Origin: Closterium sp. NIES-65
Taxonomy: Eukaryota > Streptophyta > Zygnematophyceae > Desmidiales > Closteriaceae
NCBI GenBank assembly: GCA_948144175.1
Contig: CANXME010002001.1
Coordinates: 3,286,501 to 3,350,500, forward strand
Length of the DNA: 64,000 nt
Direction: 5' to 3'
Under the pieces are notes generated by a model. It made no database searches. It saw only the letters and a list, made by a program, of their open reading frames with translations, and was not told where the DNA came from. The translations under genes and the position numbers were made by a program. Positions 31,635 through 44,200 of this stretch are shown here, in pieces. The first letter of the stretch is position 1; every line of letters starts with the position of its first letter.

Positions 31635-32488
31635 GCTGATGGTCGGAGATGGGTCGTAAATGGAGTTGAGATGGACGAAAGCAGGCGAAACCAGGCGGCG
31701 TTTTGGAAGTCGGAGACAGGTGATGTTGCGAGAGATGGAAACCCGGCTTAGGGCTTGATCCAAGACAATTTGAGCAGCGAGAAACTGAAACCGTCTATGT
31801 TTCCAGGCTGAAGCAGGTGCGAAATCGGTCAGGTGGCCGGTGGTATGGGAGAAAAGATAAGATAGATAATAAGATAAGATCGTTTGCACGAAAGCAACTC
31901 ACGAAGAGATGAAGTCTGAGCCAATGGTTCCTAGATCTATAATCGACCAGCGAAAGTGGACGTCAGTGTGCTCCTACCACCTAGCAAACAGATTGCGTGT
32001 CTGGACGAGGACGAACGACCTTCTGATTCAAGCGTGTAAAAGCATCGCCGTCAATGAAGAGACGAGACGACATAAACGGTGAGCGGGATGACATGACAGA
32101 CGACAGTGGCTCCACAAATCTCAAGGAGCGGGACGAAGCGCAAACACAGCTTGGCGGGGCAATTGGTAGGCGCAGTGCGCGAGCCGCCGTGAAGTTTCTC
32201 CGCTGGCAGAGAAGTCAGAGCGGCTGCTTTGGGGGAGTGTAGGAGGCGGGAACCCGATAAAAGGTGTCCCAGAAACACTACCCGAGAAATATTTTCTACA
32301 ATGTGGCTGACAGCAACGCACACAGAATCACATAAAGCATAAAGCCATTGTGTCCTTCCATTCGCTCTCTTATGCCTAACAGCAGCCCGTTTCCTTGTTT
32401 CTCTCACCCTACAGCTCGCTGTTGAGGGTGAAAAACATTTCAGACTACTCTGATGACATTGCATACGTAATGCAATGCTTACCGGTAC

Positions 32489-33000
32489 CGTCACCCCCCG
32501 GATATAAGCGCCACCCTAGGATAAGCGCCTGGCGCTTCTAATTGGCATATGGCGCTTATATCCCCTCCTCGATTATAAGCGCACCCCCTGAAAAAACTAG
32601 TTTTATTATAAGCGCACGTAAACTTTAAAATTTGAAATGTGTACAAAACGTTGTAATGATTTTTACTTTAGCAGGCAGATATGTTGCAGATTCGGTTCCC
32701 TTCACATTCGGACCCTGCACTGGATGCGGGTCCAGTCAGCAGGAGCTGTCAGGAGCTGGATGTGAGTCAGATTGGGTGTGTCTCCCAGCGCGCGCGAGAA
32801 TTTCACAGACGACCCCATGTAAATTCGACTCGATTGAAAGGGCAAGCACGAGACCTACAGTTTGGTGTTAAAAAATATAAAAAATATGAATGTCATTTTA
32901 TAAACGCCGGCGCTTATAAATTTACTCGATTATAAGCCCACCCCCTTGAAAAAACCTGTTTTATTATTGCCCCCCATGGGGGTATATCCGGGGGGTGACG
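32489..33000. mobile_element. 512-bp MITE-like element with 18-bp TIRs
   Basis: The ends are perfect inverted repeats, CGTCACCCCCCGGATATA. They are flanked by a direct repeat GGTAC at 32484-32488 and 33001-33005, read as a 5-bp target-site duplication. The interior has repeated ATAAGCGC/GCGCTTATA motifs near both ends and no transposase. It lies between the coiled-coil gene B and the 3' end of the ABC gene. The superfamily is not assigned. Confidence 0.82.
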
Positions 33001-33135
33001 GGTACATCATGGCCACTGCGCATCTAGTATGTGACCAATATCCAATACCGTAATGTGGTTTCTGCGCACGCTGTGAAACATTGCACTACCTCTGGTCCTA
33101 CACATGCTCAAAATTCAATAGAAGCAGCCAATATA

Positions 33136-36100
33136 CTAAGATGCAGCCTTCTTGTTGTGTTGCATAAATCGGAGGGCCAGGTATGTGCCAATCCGACATA
33201 CAATACAGAATAGGATGAGGAAGAGCCAGTCGTAGATGTATTCAGAATGGAGAGAACGGGCCGTGGATACATATGTCCATTGAAAGCTGCTGCTTCCTTC
33301 GATGCGCGGACACGAGCAATCGTGGCATGATGAAACAAGTGTAGCACAACCAGGACTCACACAACTGGGGCTTTTGGTGTCGCAGTAGAAAGCTATGGCA
33401 GTCATAGCATTCAATGCATACTGCAAGAAGATGGCACAGTGAACGACATGTAAGACCAGAAAAACAATACTAGCTTCATACCTGTAAAGGGTTGGTCCAA
33501 TAAAATGGCCTGAAGAAGAAGTGCATTAAACTGTATGGGACCACGTATCCTGCAGTGCTTATCCATACTCCAGACACCATAGGCACGAGCATGAATGCGA
33601 GCTGCAGTGAATATGGCAGGTCAGGAGATATTGGAAATGAAATGCAGGACAGACCATCAGTTTTCAGAGAGCCTGGGGGCTTGGACAAGTAGTAACTCAC
33701 TCCTGGGTTTGGAAGAGCCACTGAAAGAAGAAACCCAAGGTAGGTGATATCGAGGGAGAAAAGGAAGTGGGAGAACCAAAATGCGAAGAACTGTGACAAG
33801 CTGGAAACTGCAACTTGAGCTAGGCCCGTTGATATGACAAAAAATATCTGAGTTGTTACAATAAGATACGGAATCTGCAAACAGCAAAAAAAAGGTAAGA
33901 CCATCTGGTCCATGATACAACTCCAGAGCTCAAAACACAAAACTGTGTTGCGTACCTCAACCAGTGTGAAGGAGATGATGTATGTTGAAGCAAAGTACTG
34001 TTTATTGAGCCTTTCTCTGTTGAACACATGGCGGATGCGTGTCAGCATTCCCACCACAGTTCCTCCATTAGAGGTGGGCCCAAAGATGAGCAGTGTGAAC
34101 ACAAATCCAGCACGCGCTGAGATCTGGAGGAGAGTAGAGCAGGGTAGGTCGAAAAAGAGGGAGCCAATAACGAGGCCCAGGACACAAGCGACAACTGCAC
34201 GGGACAGGGTATAAGAGGTGTTCCGCCAGTAGAGGACGTTGATGGACCAATAAACCTTTGCCAGACGCGACATGTAAAGAGACTGCGGCAGGCACCAGCG
34301 ACTTCTTTGTAGTGTGTCTTTCATTGAAGTTTCTGGCTCATAAGTAGGCGTTGAGGTGGGTCTCAGAGCGTTTCCAGGCTTCCTGGACTGCAAAGAAGGT
34401 TCCTCACTGGCAAGTACAGTGCTGGCATCTGTTCTGCCTTGGTTTGAACGCGCGGCTACCTGACCAGATCCAGGAAGTGCTGGCATAGCAGCAGTTGAGT
34501 CTGATGCTTCTGAAGCATAGAAGGAGTTGGGATTGCGACGAAGCTTCCGCAGGTGCTGGCCGTTGCTCATGGCCAGGTTGCTGATTCGATACTCAAACGC
34601 ATAGTCACGTGCAGCTACAGACTCTGAAACGCCTTCTCCCATTGCATACTGTAAGAAGCTGATGGGATTCATGTTGTCAGGGAGAATGGGAGTGCCAGGT
34701 ATGGACTGGAAGTATTCCTGCATATCATAAACAGGGGAAACATCAATAGAGGGAAAAAAAAAAAAAAAAAAGACTGGGAAAACAAGCTATAAATCCCATC
34801 CAAGAAGGTCCAACTCTAGCATTCCAGCAATTCACTCACCACAATGGCAGAGCCAAATTGACCAGCAGGTCCAAAGTATACCATTTCACCTCCACTGCGT
34901 AGCATGAGCACAGAAGTGAAGCTGTTGAGCTGAACCACTGTTGGCACGTTGGTTGACACTACCATGGCCTTGCCCCAACCTGTTGCCACGCTCTGAAGTG
35001 CACAAATACAGAGGAGGTTCAAATGCATCAGGAAACGGGACAAATTTATATCATAGGAGGATGCCATGTTATTACTCTGACATGTTATTACTCACGTCTA
35101 GAATCTCTGCAAACTGCACAATCTGCTGCATGTCCATGCCAATGAAGGGGGTGTCAAGAAAAAGAGCCGAGGGGTTTCCTGCAAGCTCCATGGCCAGCAC
35201 GATTGGCTTTTCTGTAAATACCAGACCGCTGCCACCTGAAGTAAGGAGGTCATTTACCAAATACTCTGCAAGGTCATGTACTCGAGTGACCTTCAGAATC
35301 TGAAACATGAGAAGAGGAGATAATGAGGACAAGATAGGCATCTGTACACATCCATAGCAAAAAAAAAACTGAAAGGTCTCACCTTGTCCACAAACGAGTT
35401 ACGTGATTTGCGCGACACTGATTGTGGCAGCAGAAGGTCGGCTCGATACATAAGACTCTCTCGAACTGTAAGATACGGATAGTGCTGATGGCCTCCTTCA
35501 ATGTATGCCGTGCATTGGATGAAGGATTCAAGGTCACGAGTCAGACCATTGATCGACAACTGGCCTGTGATTCGCCCACGAATCTTTCGCCCTGTCACAA
35601 GAGAATACTGAGAATTGAGAGGCTCCAAAGACAGCAGATAAAATAAGTAACAGCAAGATACAGGAATGCTTACCAGCAAGACAGTTGAGAAGGCTTGTCT
35701 TGCCTGCACCCCTTCCTCCCACTATTCCTGTAATCTCACCAGGCTTCACCCAGCCTGAGATGCTTTTCAGAACTTCCATGTCTCTATCAGAATGGACGGA
35801 TGTGATCTTGTAGGAAAGATTCTGCCATGCCAGCACCACTGGCTGAAGCGGTGGACATACAGCCTGCCATCCCTCTGACTCGCCATTCCTGGCTTCTATC
35901 TCCCCGAACTCAACTGCAACATCATGGCCATTGCGAGGCTCTGATGGCAACACATCTATACCAGTAGCAGGCCTGATGCCATTGGCACAAGCAAACTCCT
36001 TGGACTCACTTTTGGCTGCCAGGCAGCTTGGTGGCAGTATTTTATGATGCGGAAAGTGCTGCTGGTAATACCCTGGAAGGAGGCAGATATAGCTAGCCAG

Positions 36101-38210
36101 GGTCCAAAGAATGGTCCAGGCGACAAGCACAAGTGGACCAATCAGAAATACAATCCAGTCATAGTTCCAACCGTTGCCTTTGAGGTATGCTACCCCCACT
36201 GCTTCAGTTGGGTGGGCTTGACAAAATGGATACGGGCTCAATGGCAAGAGAGGGAAGGCAGCTGAGGAGTTGGAAACAGATGAGCTGGGCATGAGAAATG
36301 TAGGCGGAAGGACTTCTGTGCAAGGAGTATTGAACTTGCTGTTGCGGAATTCATTGACTTGCATCATGGTTGCAGCCCACTGGAGAGCATCAATCCGGTA
36401 CACCCATATCCAGTAACCCCGGATGAGGGATTGGGGAATGAGGAGATGAATGAAGAGGAAAACTGAAGGGCCCACAAGAAGTGCAGAAAAGAAGGCAGCA
36501 GCAGCAGGATTCCGGGTGGAGAAGGCAATGAAACGGACCATGGCTGACCCATGTAGGACGGTGAGAATCATAATGGCAACGAAAATCCAGAAGTGGACAC
36601 CACCATCACTGAGTGAAAATCCAGCCAAAAAATACACGACGATGGACCACACAGTTGCCTGAAGAAACACGAGGAAAGTAAGTTACACATTCTTAAGAAA
36701 ACTTCAAAACCCCAAGTTACTGAAACTGGACGTACCTCTATGATTGAAAAGGGAGCTCCAGCCAACACATGGGCCAACAGGTAGGTGTATGTGCGAAAGC
36801 TTTGGGCAGATGAATGCTTGTAGTAGACCAGACGCTCCTCCATGAATATAGGTAGCTGACTGAGGTTGAACAAGGTCATCGCGACAAGCGAGAGAAATGT
36901 TATTCCTCGACGAAGGTTCAGGTTGCCAACAGTTGGAGGGTCAGAGGGCATCTGAAAGAAGTTGAAGCCATGGAAAAGGGACATGAACAGAATCTGCATC
37001 ACCAAGACCAAAAGTCATGAAAACGTCAACAAGAGATTTGAAAGTCATGAGTGTAGACAGATTCATGACAATGCAAACCTGAATGAATCTTGCCATCAAT
37101 GCAAATCGGTTCCTGCATAGTGATAATAGCTGACGATGCAGCAACAGCAAGAATTCTGGCCAAGGGTCCAATATGAACCGAGTAGTCAACTGCTTCACCT
37201 CATCTTGTGCTTCCTTGACCTGATCACAGAATGTCAACAAATGGTTGCTCAACAAGGAAAGGAAACACATCACAGTTGCCATCTTCCATCACCTTTTCTT
37301 ATGAAGACGTTGGCTCTGGTCGTTCAAACTGAAGCTGAACCATGTTGCTACTGTCTATTAGGTTTTCGAGAAACTTGCCAAGGTCTTGTGGGTCCAGGTC
37401 ACCACCAACATTTCTCGCATACTCAAACTGCCTTCCCATAAGTGCAAACCCAACAAGCTCATCACCTTCTTCAATAGGCCCAGTCAGGACCAGCTCACCA
37501 TCCTTGCTATCCTCCTTGCAGTCTGACTTCAGCACGACTATTCTTGAGGTTTTGGCAGAGGAGTTCGCACCGGAGGCAAGACTGAGAGTGATGCGCAGTG
37601 AGAACAAGCTTGGCTGGTTTAGATATCCAGGTTGTACAGCTGATGCCTTTGTTGTTGACAATGCGCATAACATCACGATGAAGCGGAGATCGTTCATATG
37701 CACGCACTGTTCACCATAACAAGACCATGTAAGCACCTCATAATAAGTGAAGAACGGAAAAAGGTGAGCAAAACAAAACAGCACGGTCCCTACCAAAGCC
37801 ATTGAGGTCCAGCTTCTCATAGCCTGGCTCAAGAAGCTGTGCTCCAGCCTCTGTGGAGACAACTTGAAGAAACTCTGGCTCTGATATGTACTTAGGCATC
37901 TTGTACCTGAGAAATAGTTACAAAAATCGGTGTTCAGCTCAGAGCACGTACATGACAGCACCTTCTGAAATGTAAGACCCATACCCCAAGTCCACAAAGT
38001 AGCTTGTTGAACAAGCAGTTGGGCCTTGATAGACAACTCGGCCAGAGTTGAGCACGATGACGCGATCAAACAGGTTAAAGACGTCCTGAGTGGGCCATTG
38101 TAAACTGCATACCACCACTGTCTGTCGGATCTGAGCATACTCTTTCAGCATGGAAAGGGTTCTGAAAGTAGACGGGCCATCATATAGCTCACTGATGTGA
38201 TCAGTGGCAG

Positions 38211-38285
<75 letters not shown>

Positions 38286-41200
38286 AATGGAACTTACTGG
38301 GTAAGCCCCAACAACGGTTTCTGCTGCTGTCAGCCGATGCCTTTCATCTTTTGTCAAGCCTGGTGATCCCACATGTGACTTGGCCTGATTTGTCAGACCA
38401 AACATCAGGAGCCTAGACTCCACAAGCGGATCCTCTCCAGCATCAAACGCTTCATGCAGGACAGCATGCATCATCTTATCGTGCTTCAGCTGTCGGAGGG
38501 TCACAGCACGGGTGAATCTCCGAGCATACTCCAGTGTTTCACGAACAGTTAGAAGAGGAAGATGATGATCCTGCTCTGGAACCATGCCAACGGTGCGGTG
38601 AACCTGGACGCTTGTTTTTGGCGTGTTATTGAATCGAATAATACCTTCAGAAGCTGCAAGCTGGCCTCCAATGAGCTTCACAAGCATTGATTTTCCACTT
38701 CCTGGGTGTAGTACCGAGATTAATTAGGAAAACATCATGCGTCACTTCACAAGTTCATTGCAGAATTTCAACACACCAGCTGGTCCAATAACAAGGGTCA
38801 ATGTGCCTGGCATGAAGTACCTGCGAATCAACAGTGGTGAAGTATTGAAAAAAGGTAGACATTCAATGTAAGACTAGATGAGAAACCTCGAAATGAGTAC
38901 CCGGTTATGTCTTTTAACACTGAAACAGGCTCCTCGGGTGTCAAGACGTTCTTCAAGGTTAGGTACCCCTGCAGTGTTTCAGATTGCGTGATTTCATTTT
39001 CCGGGGACATGAAGCTCTGATCTGACTTAATGAATGAGGCCCAAACAACTTACTGAATTCCAGCAATTTCTTGTCGTGGTAGGTAGTGGCTTCGATTTGC
39101 CAACATACTGAAGTCCTTGAACCTTGACTACCTACGGAACCACACTAGTAATCAGTAGAAAAACTTGTGAAGATGCACACACGAGGTCCTGGACCATATT
39201 ATACCATCTCCAAAATGTACTGACCCAAAAGGGGCCCCCAGGTGACTTTCGGGCAATATTCGGGACATCTCGGAATATGTCCCAAAAGTTACTTCTGGAA
39301 CTGACACTTTAGGCTAGATTGAGGTCAGAATGGGTAACCCAAAAGTGACTTTCGGGTCAGGTACGGGTCAGTTACGGGTCAGGTACGGGTCAAAATTTGG
39401 CGGGAAAAGTCAGGTACGGGTCAGATAGACTGACCCAAAAGTAACTATGAGGGCAGATTTAGGTCACACGTGTCTAGCACACAATCCGCCTAAACCCCGT
39501 TATTGAGTACGCCGGTTCCAGTTATAGATTTTAAGTTTCTATCGGCTATAAAATATTTTGCATGCATTGTACACGCTCGGAATGATCCTCGTTATAATTT
39601 AGTCCAGTACAACATTGATTTATGGGAAAATACACTTTGCAAAACCTATATTTACAGAGCAAACAATTATTACATATCGCCATCAGATCCATTATAACCT
39701 CTTTACAAAGTGACCATTTCTTGAAATTATGTTTCATTTGTAAAAATGTCAAATATATATATTAGAAAACAAAACGCCGTACCACAACTACATCATGACT
39801 ACGTAAGAAACATGGTCATGTACATTTGCTCCAGAAAATATATAAATCAAAGCACAGCACAGGTAAAATAACCTGACAGCACAAAACCAACACATTAGAG
39901 GGTGAAATGCCATATTCAAGTGATACATCAGCTTAAAAAATAACAGCATGTGTTTTGACATAATCACCTTCACTGCAAGTGACCTAGAATGACATTGGGC
40001 ATGTCAAACATTATATATGTTATGCTTGTGTAGGCTACAGTGGGTTAGCCTATAGGGGGTACACAATTCTAGGGTTTCCTACTTGTACTCATTTTCACTG
40101 CTAGTTCATTCATTCCTGTTCGCTTATTCTCACATGGTATAGAGCGGGTCCTTCTACGGACCGTTTTTTTTTGGGCCCACCGAAGCGCCCCCCGAGGCGC
40201 GATCTTTTTTTTTAGCGACCCCTCGGGTCGCCATTTCCCCTGCGGCCCCGCCGCCTTCACTGACGCGGCCCCGCCGCCCTCTCTGTCGCGGCCCCGCCGC
40301 CTGCTCTCACGCGGCCCCGCCCCGGCTCCTTCGCGGCCCCGCCGCCTGCTCTCGCGCGGCCCCGCCCCGGCTTCTACGCGGCCCCGCCCCGGCTTTCACG
40401 CGGCCCCGCCGACGGCTTTGTCGCGGCCCCGCCCAGGCCCTTACGCGGCTCCGCCGCCTGCTCTCACGCGGCCCCGCCCCGGCTCCTTCGTGGCCCCACC
40501 GCCTGCTCTCGCGCGGCCCCGCCCCGGCTTCTACGCGGCCCCGCCCCGGCTTTCACGCGGCCCCGCCGACGGCTTTGTCGCGGCCCCGCCCAGGCCCTTA
40601 CGCGGCTCCGCCGCCTGCTCTCACGCGGCCCCGCCCCGGCTCCTTCGCGGCCCCGCCGCCTGCTCTCGCGCGGCCCCGCCCCGGCTTCTACGCGGCCCCG
40701 CCCCGGCTTTCACGCGGCCCCGCCGACGGCTCTGTCGCGGCCCCGCCCAGGCCCTTACGCGGCCCCGCCGCCTGCCCCCGTCGCGGCCCGGTCACCTCCT
40801 GACGGCCCCGCCGTCCCTTCCTGACGGCCCCGCCGTCCCCTCCTGACGGCTCCTGCCGTCCCCTTCTACCGGCCCCGCAACTGCACCTGCTGGCCCCGCC
40901 GCTGCACCTACCGGCCCCCCACCACCCACCCCCCCTTTTCCCGTCGCCCGTCGCGGCTCCTTCGGGGGCCGCAAGCGGCCCCCTCAGGTCGCCTCGACAG
41001 GCGACGGGAGAGGCCAGCAGAGGCGTGGCAGGTGTGTGGCCTCCCCTGCTTCTCCTCCTCCTTCATCTCCCACTGCAGCAGCCGAGCCGCCCCACAGCCG
41101 AGCCGCCCTGCCGCCGAGCCGCCGGGTCGCTGAGCTGCTGAGCTGCAGTTGCTGCCGAGCCGCCCTGCCGCCAAGCCGCCGAGTCACCGAGCTACTGAGC

Positions 41201-44200
41201 TGCAGTTGCTGCTGAGCCGCCTTGCCGCCGAGCCGCCCGAGTCGCCCGAGCCGCCGAGCCGCCGAGCTGCCGAGCCGCTGAGTCGCCGAACCTACTCTTC
41301 CCACCACTGGTGAGCTCTTGCCCTGCTAGCACGCTGCGCGTCGCCTGCTTGCCTGCCTGCCTGCCTTTTGGCTTGCCTGGCTGCCTGCCTCCCTGCTGCT
41401 AGTCCTGCTCCTGCTTCTACTTGCGAAGCCAAATGCAGCCCCAGCGACGCCGGCGTGAGTCCCTCACGCCGCAGCAGCTGCGTGAGTGGTACGCTGGTTG
41501 GGGCTGTAGGGGTGGCGACTGCTACTCCTACTACCACTCCTGCTGCTTCTACTCGTGGTGGCGGCCAGATGCAGCTCCCGCGACCCTCTCGCGTGTCTCT
41601 CACGCCTCGCCAGCTTCGTGAGTGGTACGCTCAGAGTGGAGGGTCTCTCAGTGCTGTTCGCTGCTCTTACGTGATTCGCACTGGTACTCGGACTGGTCAG
41701 CCTTGTGGGACACGTAGTCATACACCGTCCCGCTGCTTCGCCCGTCTGAGCGACGCCTGGCGTACCGTGTTTGGCGACGAGGCTGAGCTTCCCGACTGGG
41801 TGGAGTTGCTTAGGCAGAGGGTAGATATATATGCTCTTGACTATGATGCTATTCTCACTGCCATGTATGCATTGCCTACTAGTGCTGACCGTGCAGGTCA
41901 CCTGTGCGTCCCGCCTGACCCAGGTATAGGACCTGCTGCTCTAGCTACTGGTGAGGCTGCTGCTCTGGGAGCTAGTGAGTCTCCTACTCCAGGTACAGGT
42001 GCGGCTGCTGCTCTAGGTGCTAGTGAGTCTGCTTCCTCAGGTGCGGGTGAGGCTGCGCTCTCAGGTACCGCGTTGGCTTCGGCCTCCCTCACCTTTACAC
42101 TTGACTCTGGGGCTTCTCGCTCCTTCTTTCGGGACCGCACCACACTCACGCCGCTTGGTCGGCCGGTTGCAGTCTCCCTGGCAGACCCCTCTTGGGGTCC
42201 TGTCCTCGCTCACTTCTCCACTGTCCTCCCGTGTCCGGCTGCCCCCTCGGGCACCCTGTCTGGCCTGTACCTCCCCTCGTTCTCGACGAACTTGGTGAGT
42301 GGTGCAGACCTACAGGATGCGGGGGTTCACCAGTTCACTCCTGCGAGTCAGCGGGTGACCCACTGCACGGACGCACGCACAGGCCGGCACCTGGCCACGT
42401 TCTTGCGTCGGCCGGGGTCGAGCCTCTACACCCTGACCACTGAGTCTCCTCCTGTCCCCGCGTCCGGTCAGGTAGCAGCGTCGGGTCAGGTGTTTGCTGC
42501 TGCGTCCAGGTCTGGTCCTGAGTCTGCCCCCTGTACTTGTCGCCTCCTGTCTCACGAGACTCTCCTGTGGCACCACCGTCTTGGCCACCCCTCCTTGCCC
42601 CGTCTTCGGAGCATGGCTTCCCGTGTCCTTGTCTCTGGTCTTCCCCAGTCTCTCCCTCCTCTCCCCTCCGGGCCAGGACCTTCCTGTGTCCCCTGTGTCG
42701 AGGGTCGCCTCCGGGCTACTCCTCACTCCTCCCACTTCCCCCCGACAGAGGCTCCCCTGCAGACGCTTCACATGGATGTGTGGGGCCCAGCCCCCGTCCG
42801 TGGGCAGGATTACGAGCGCTACTTCCTGTTGGTGGTTGACGACTACTCGCGTTACACCACAGTCCTCCCCTTGCGCAGCAAGGGTGAGGTCACTGAGGTG
42901 CTGATCGACTGGATCCGCGAGGCTCGTCTCCGGCTCAGGAAGAGCTTCGGCTCGGACTTTCCTGTTCTGCGTCTGCACTCGGACAGAGGCGGAGAGTTCT
43001 CCTCTGGCCTTTCTGCGTGCCTACTGTCGTGCGCGAGGCATCCGCCAGTCCTTCACGCTTCCGGACTCACCACAGCAAAATGGGATTGCTGAGCGCCGCA
43101 TTGGCATGGTCATGGATGTCGCTCGTACGTCCATGATGCATGCGGCTGCCCCCCATTTTCTGTGGCCGTTTGCGGTGAGGTACGCGGCGCATCAGCTCAA
43201 CCTTCACCCCCGGGTACTCTCGGCCTGCGATGTCCCCAGCCTTGCTGTGGACAGGGAAGGTTGGCGATGCGTCTGTGTTCCGTGTCTGGGGATCTCGGGC
43301 GTTTGTCCGCGACTTGTCTGCGGACAAGCTGTCCCCTCGTGCTGCTCCCTGTGTCTTCCTTGGCTTCCCCACTGACGCCCCAGGGTGGCAGTTTTACCAC
43401 CCCTCCTCTCGTCGTGTTCTGTCCTCCCAGGACGTCACGTTCGACGAGTCAGTCCCCTTCTACCGTCTCTTCCCCTACCGCACTCCTTCCCTCCCCCCTC
43501 CCCCGGACTTCCTTGTACCGGTTCCCCCCCCGGTAGACCCCCTCCCCCCTCAGGTTCCTGCCCCCTCAGGTGTGTCCCAGGTAGACCCCGTTGACCCGGT
43601 CGAGGTTACAGGTGACTCTGGTGCTGCTGCGGGTGCTGAGCCTGGGGGTGCTGACTCTGGGGGTGCTGTGCGCGGGGGTGCTGAGCCTGGGGGTGCTACT
43701 GCTGGGGGTACTGGGCCTGCGGGTGCTACTGCAGAGAGTGCGGAGCCTGGGGGTGCTGAGCAGGGGGGTGCTGTGCCTGGAGGTGATGGGTCTGGGGGTG
43801 CTGGGTCGGGAGCTGCTGAGCCTGGGGGTGCTGCGTCTGGAGCTGCTGAGCCTGGGGTTTCTCCTGCTGCTGCGTCTCGCCGGGAGCCCCTCTCTCCACA
43901 GGAGCTGCGCGAGTGGTTCGCTCGCCGCTGGAGGCGTGCTGCTGAGTCTGGAGGTGCTGCTCGAGCTGGAGCTGGAGCTTCTTCGACCGTCGAGGGTGCG
44001 GGTGCTGCCGGTCCCGGAGCTATTGGACCTGCGGGTCCTCCTGGAGCTGGAGCTGCTGAGGGCGTTGGTGCTGAGCCTGCTGCTGTTGGTCCTGCCGCTG
44101 GAGGTGTGGGTGGCGCTGGTGCTGTCTCTGAGGGCGCTGGTGCTATCCCTGCTGCGTCAGGAGCTGCTGAGCCTGGGGTTTCTCCTGCTGCTGCGTCTCG

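Larger units (their letters stand above)
27630..32290. repeat. Segmental tandem duplication, copy B (~4.7 kb)
   Basis: This is the second copy of the block at 22331-27588. Its right end is where the flank ATAAAAGGTGTCCCAGAAAC stops matching the equivalent ATAAGGTGACCCAGCCAAAC near 27552. It lacks the poly-Ala and 30-bp expansions of copy A, which explains most of the length difference. Confidence 0.85.

Noticed and set aside
39216..39470. GGGTCA repeats as nuclear-receptor half-sites
   Set aside because: Plants lack these receptors. The inverted copies at both intron ends fit remnants of a mobile element better.
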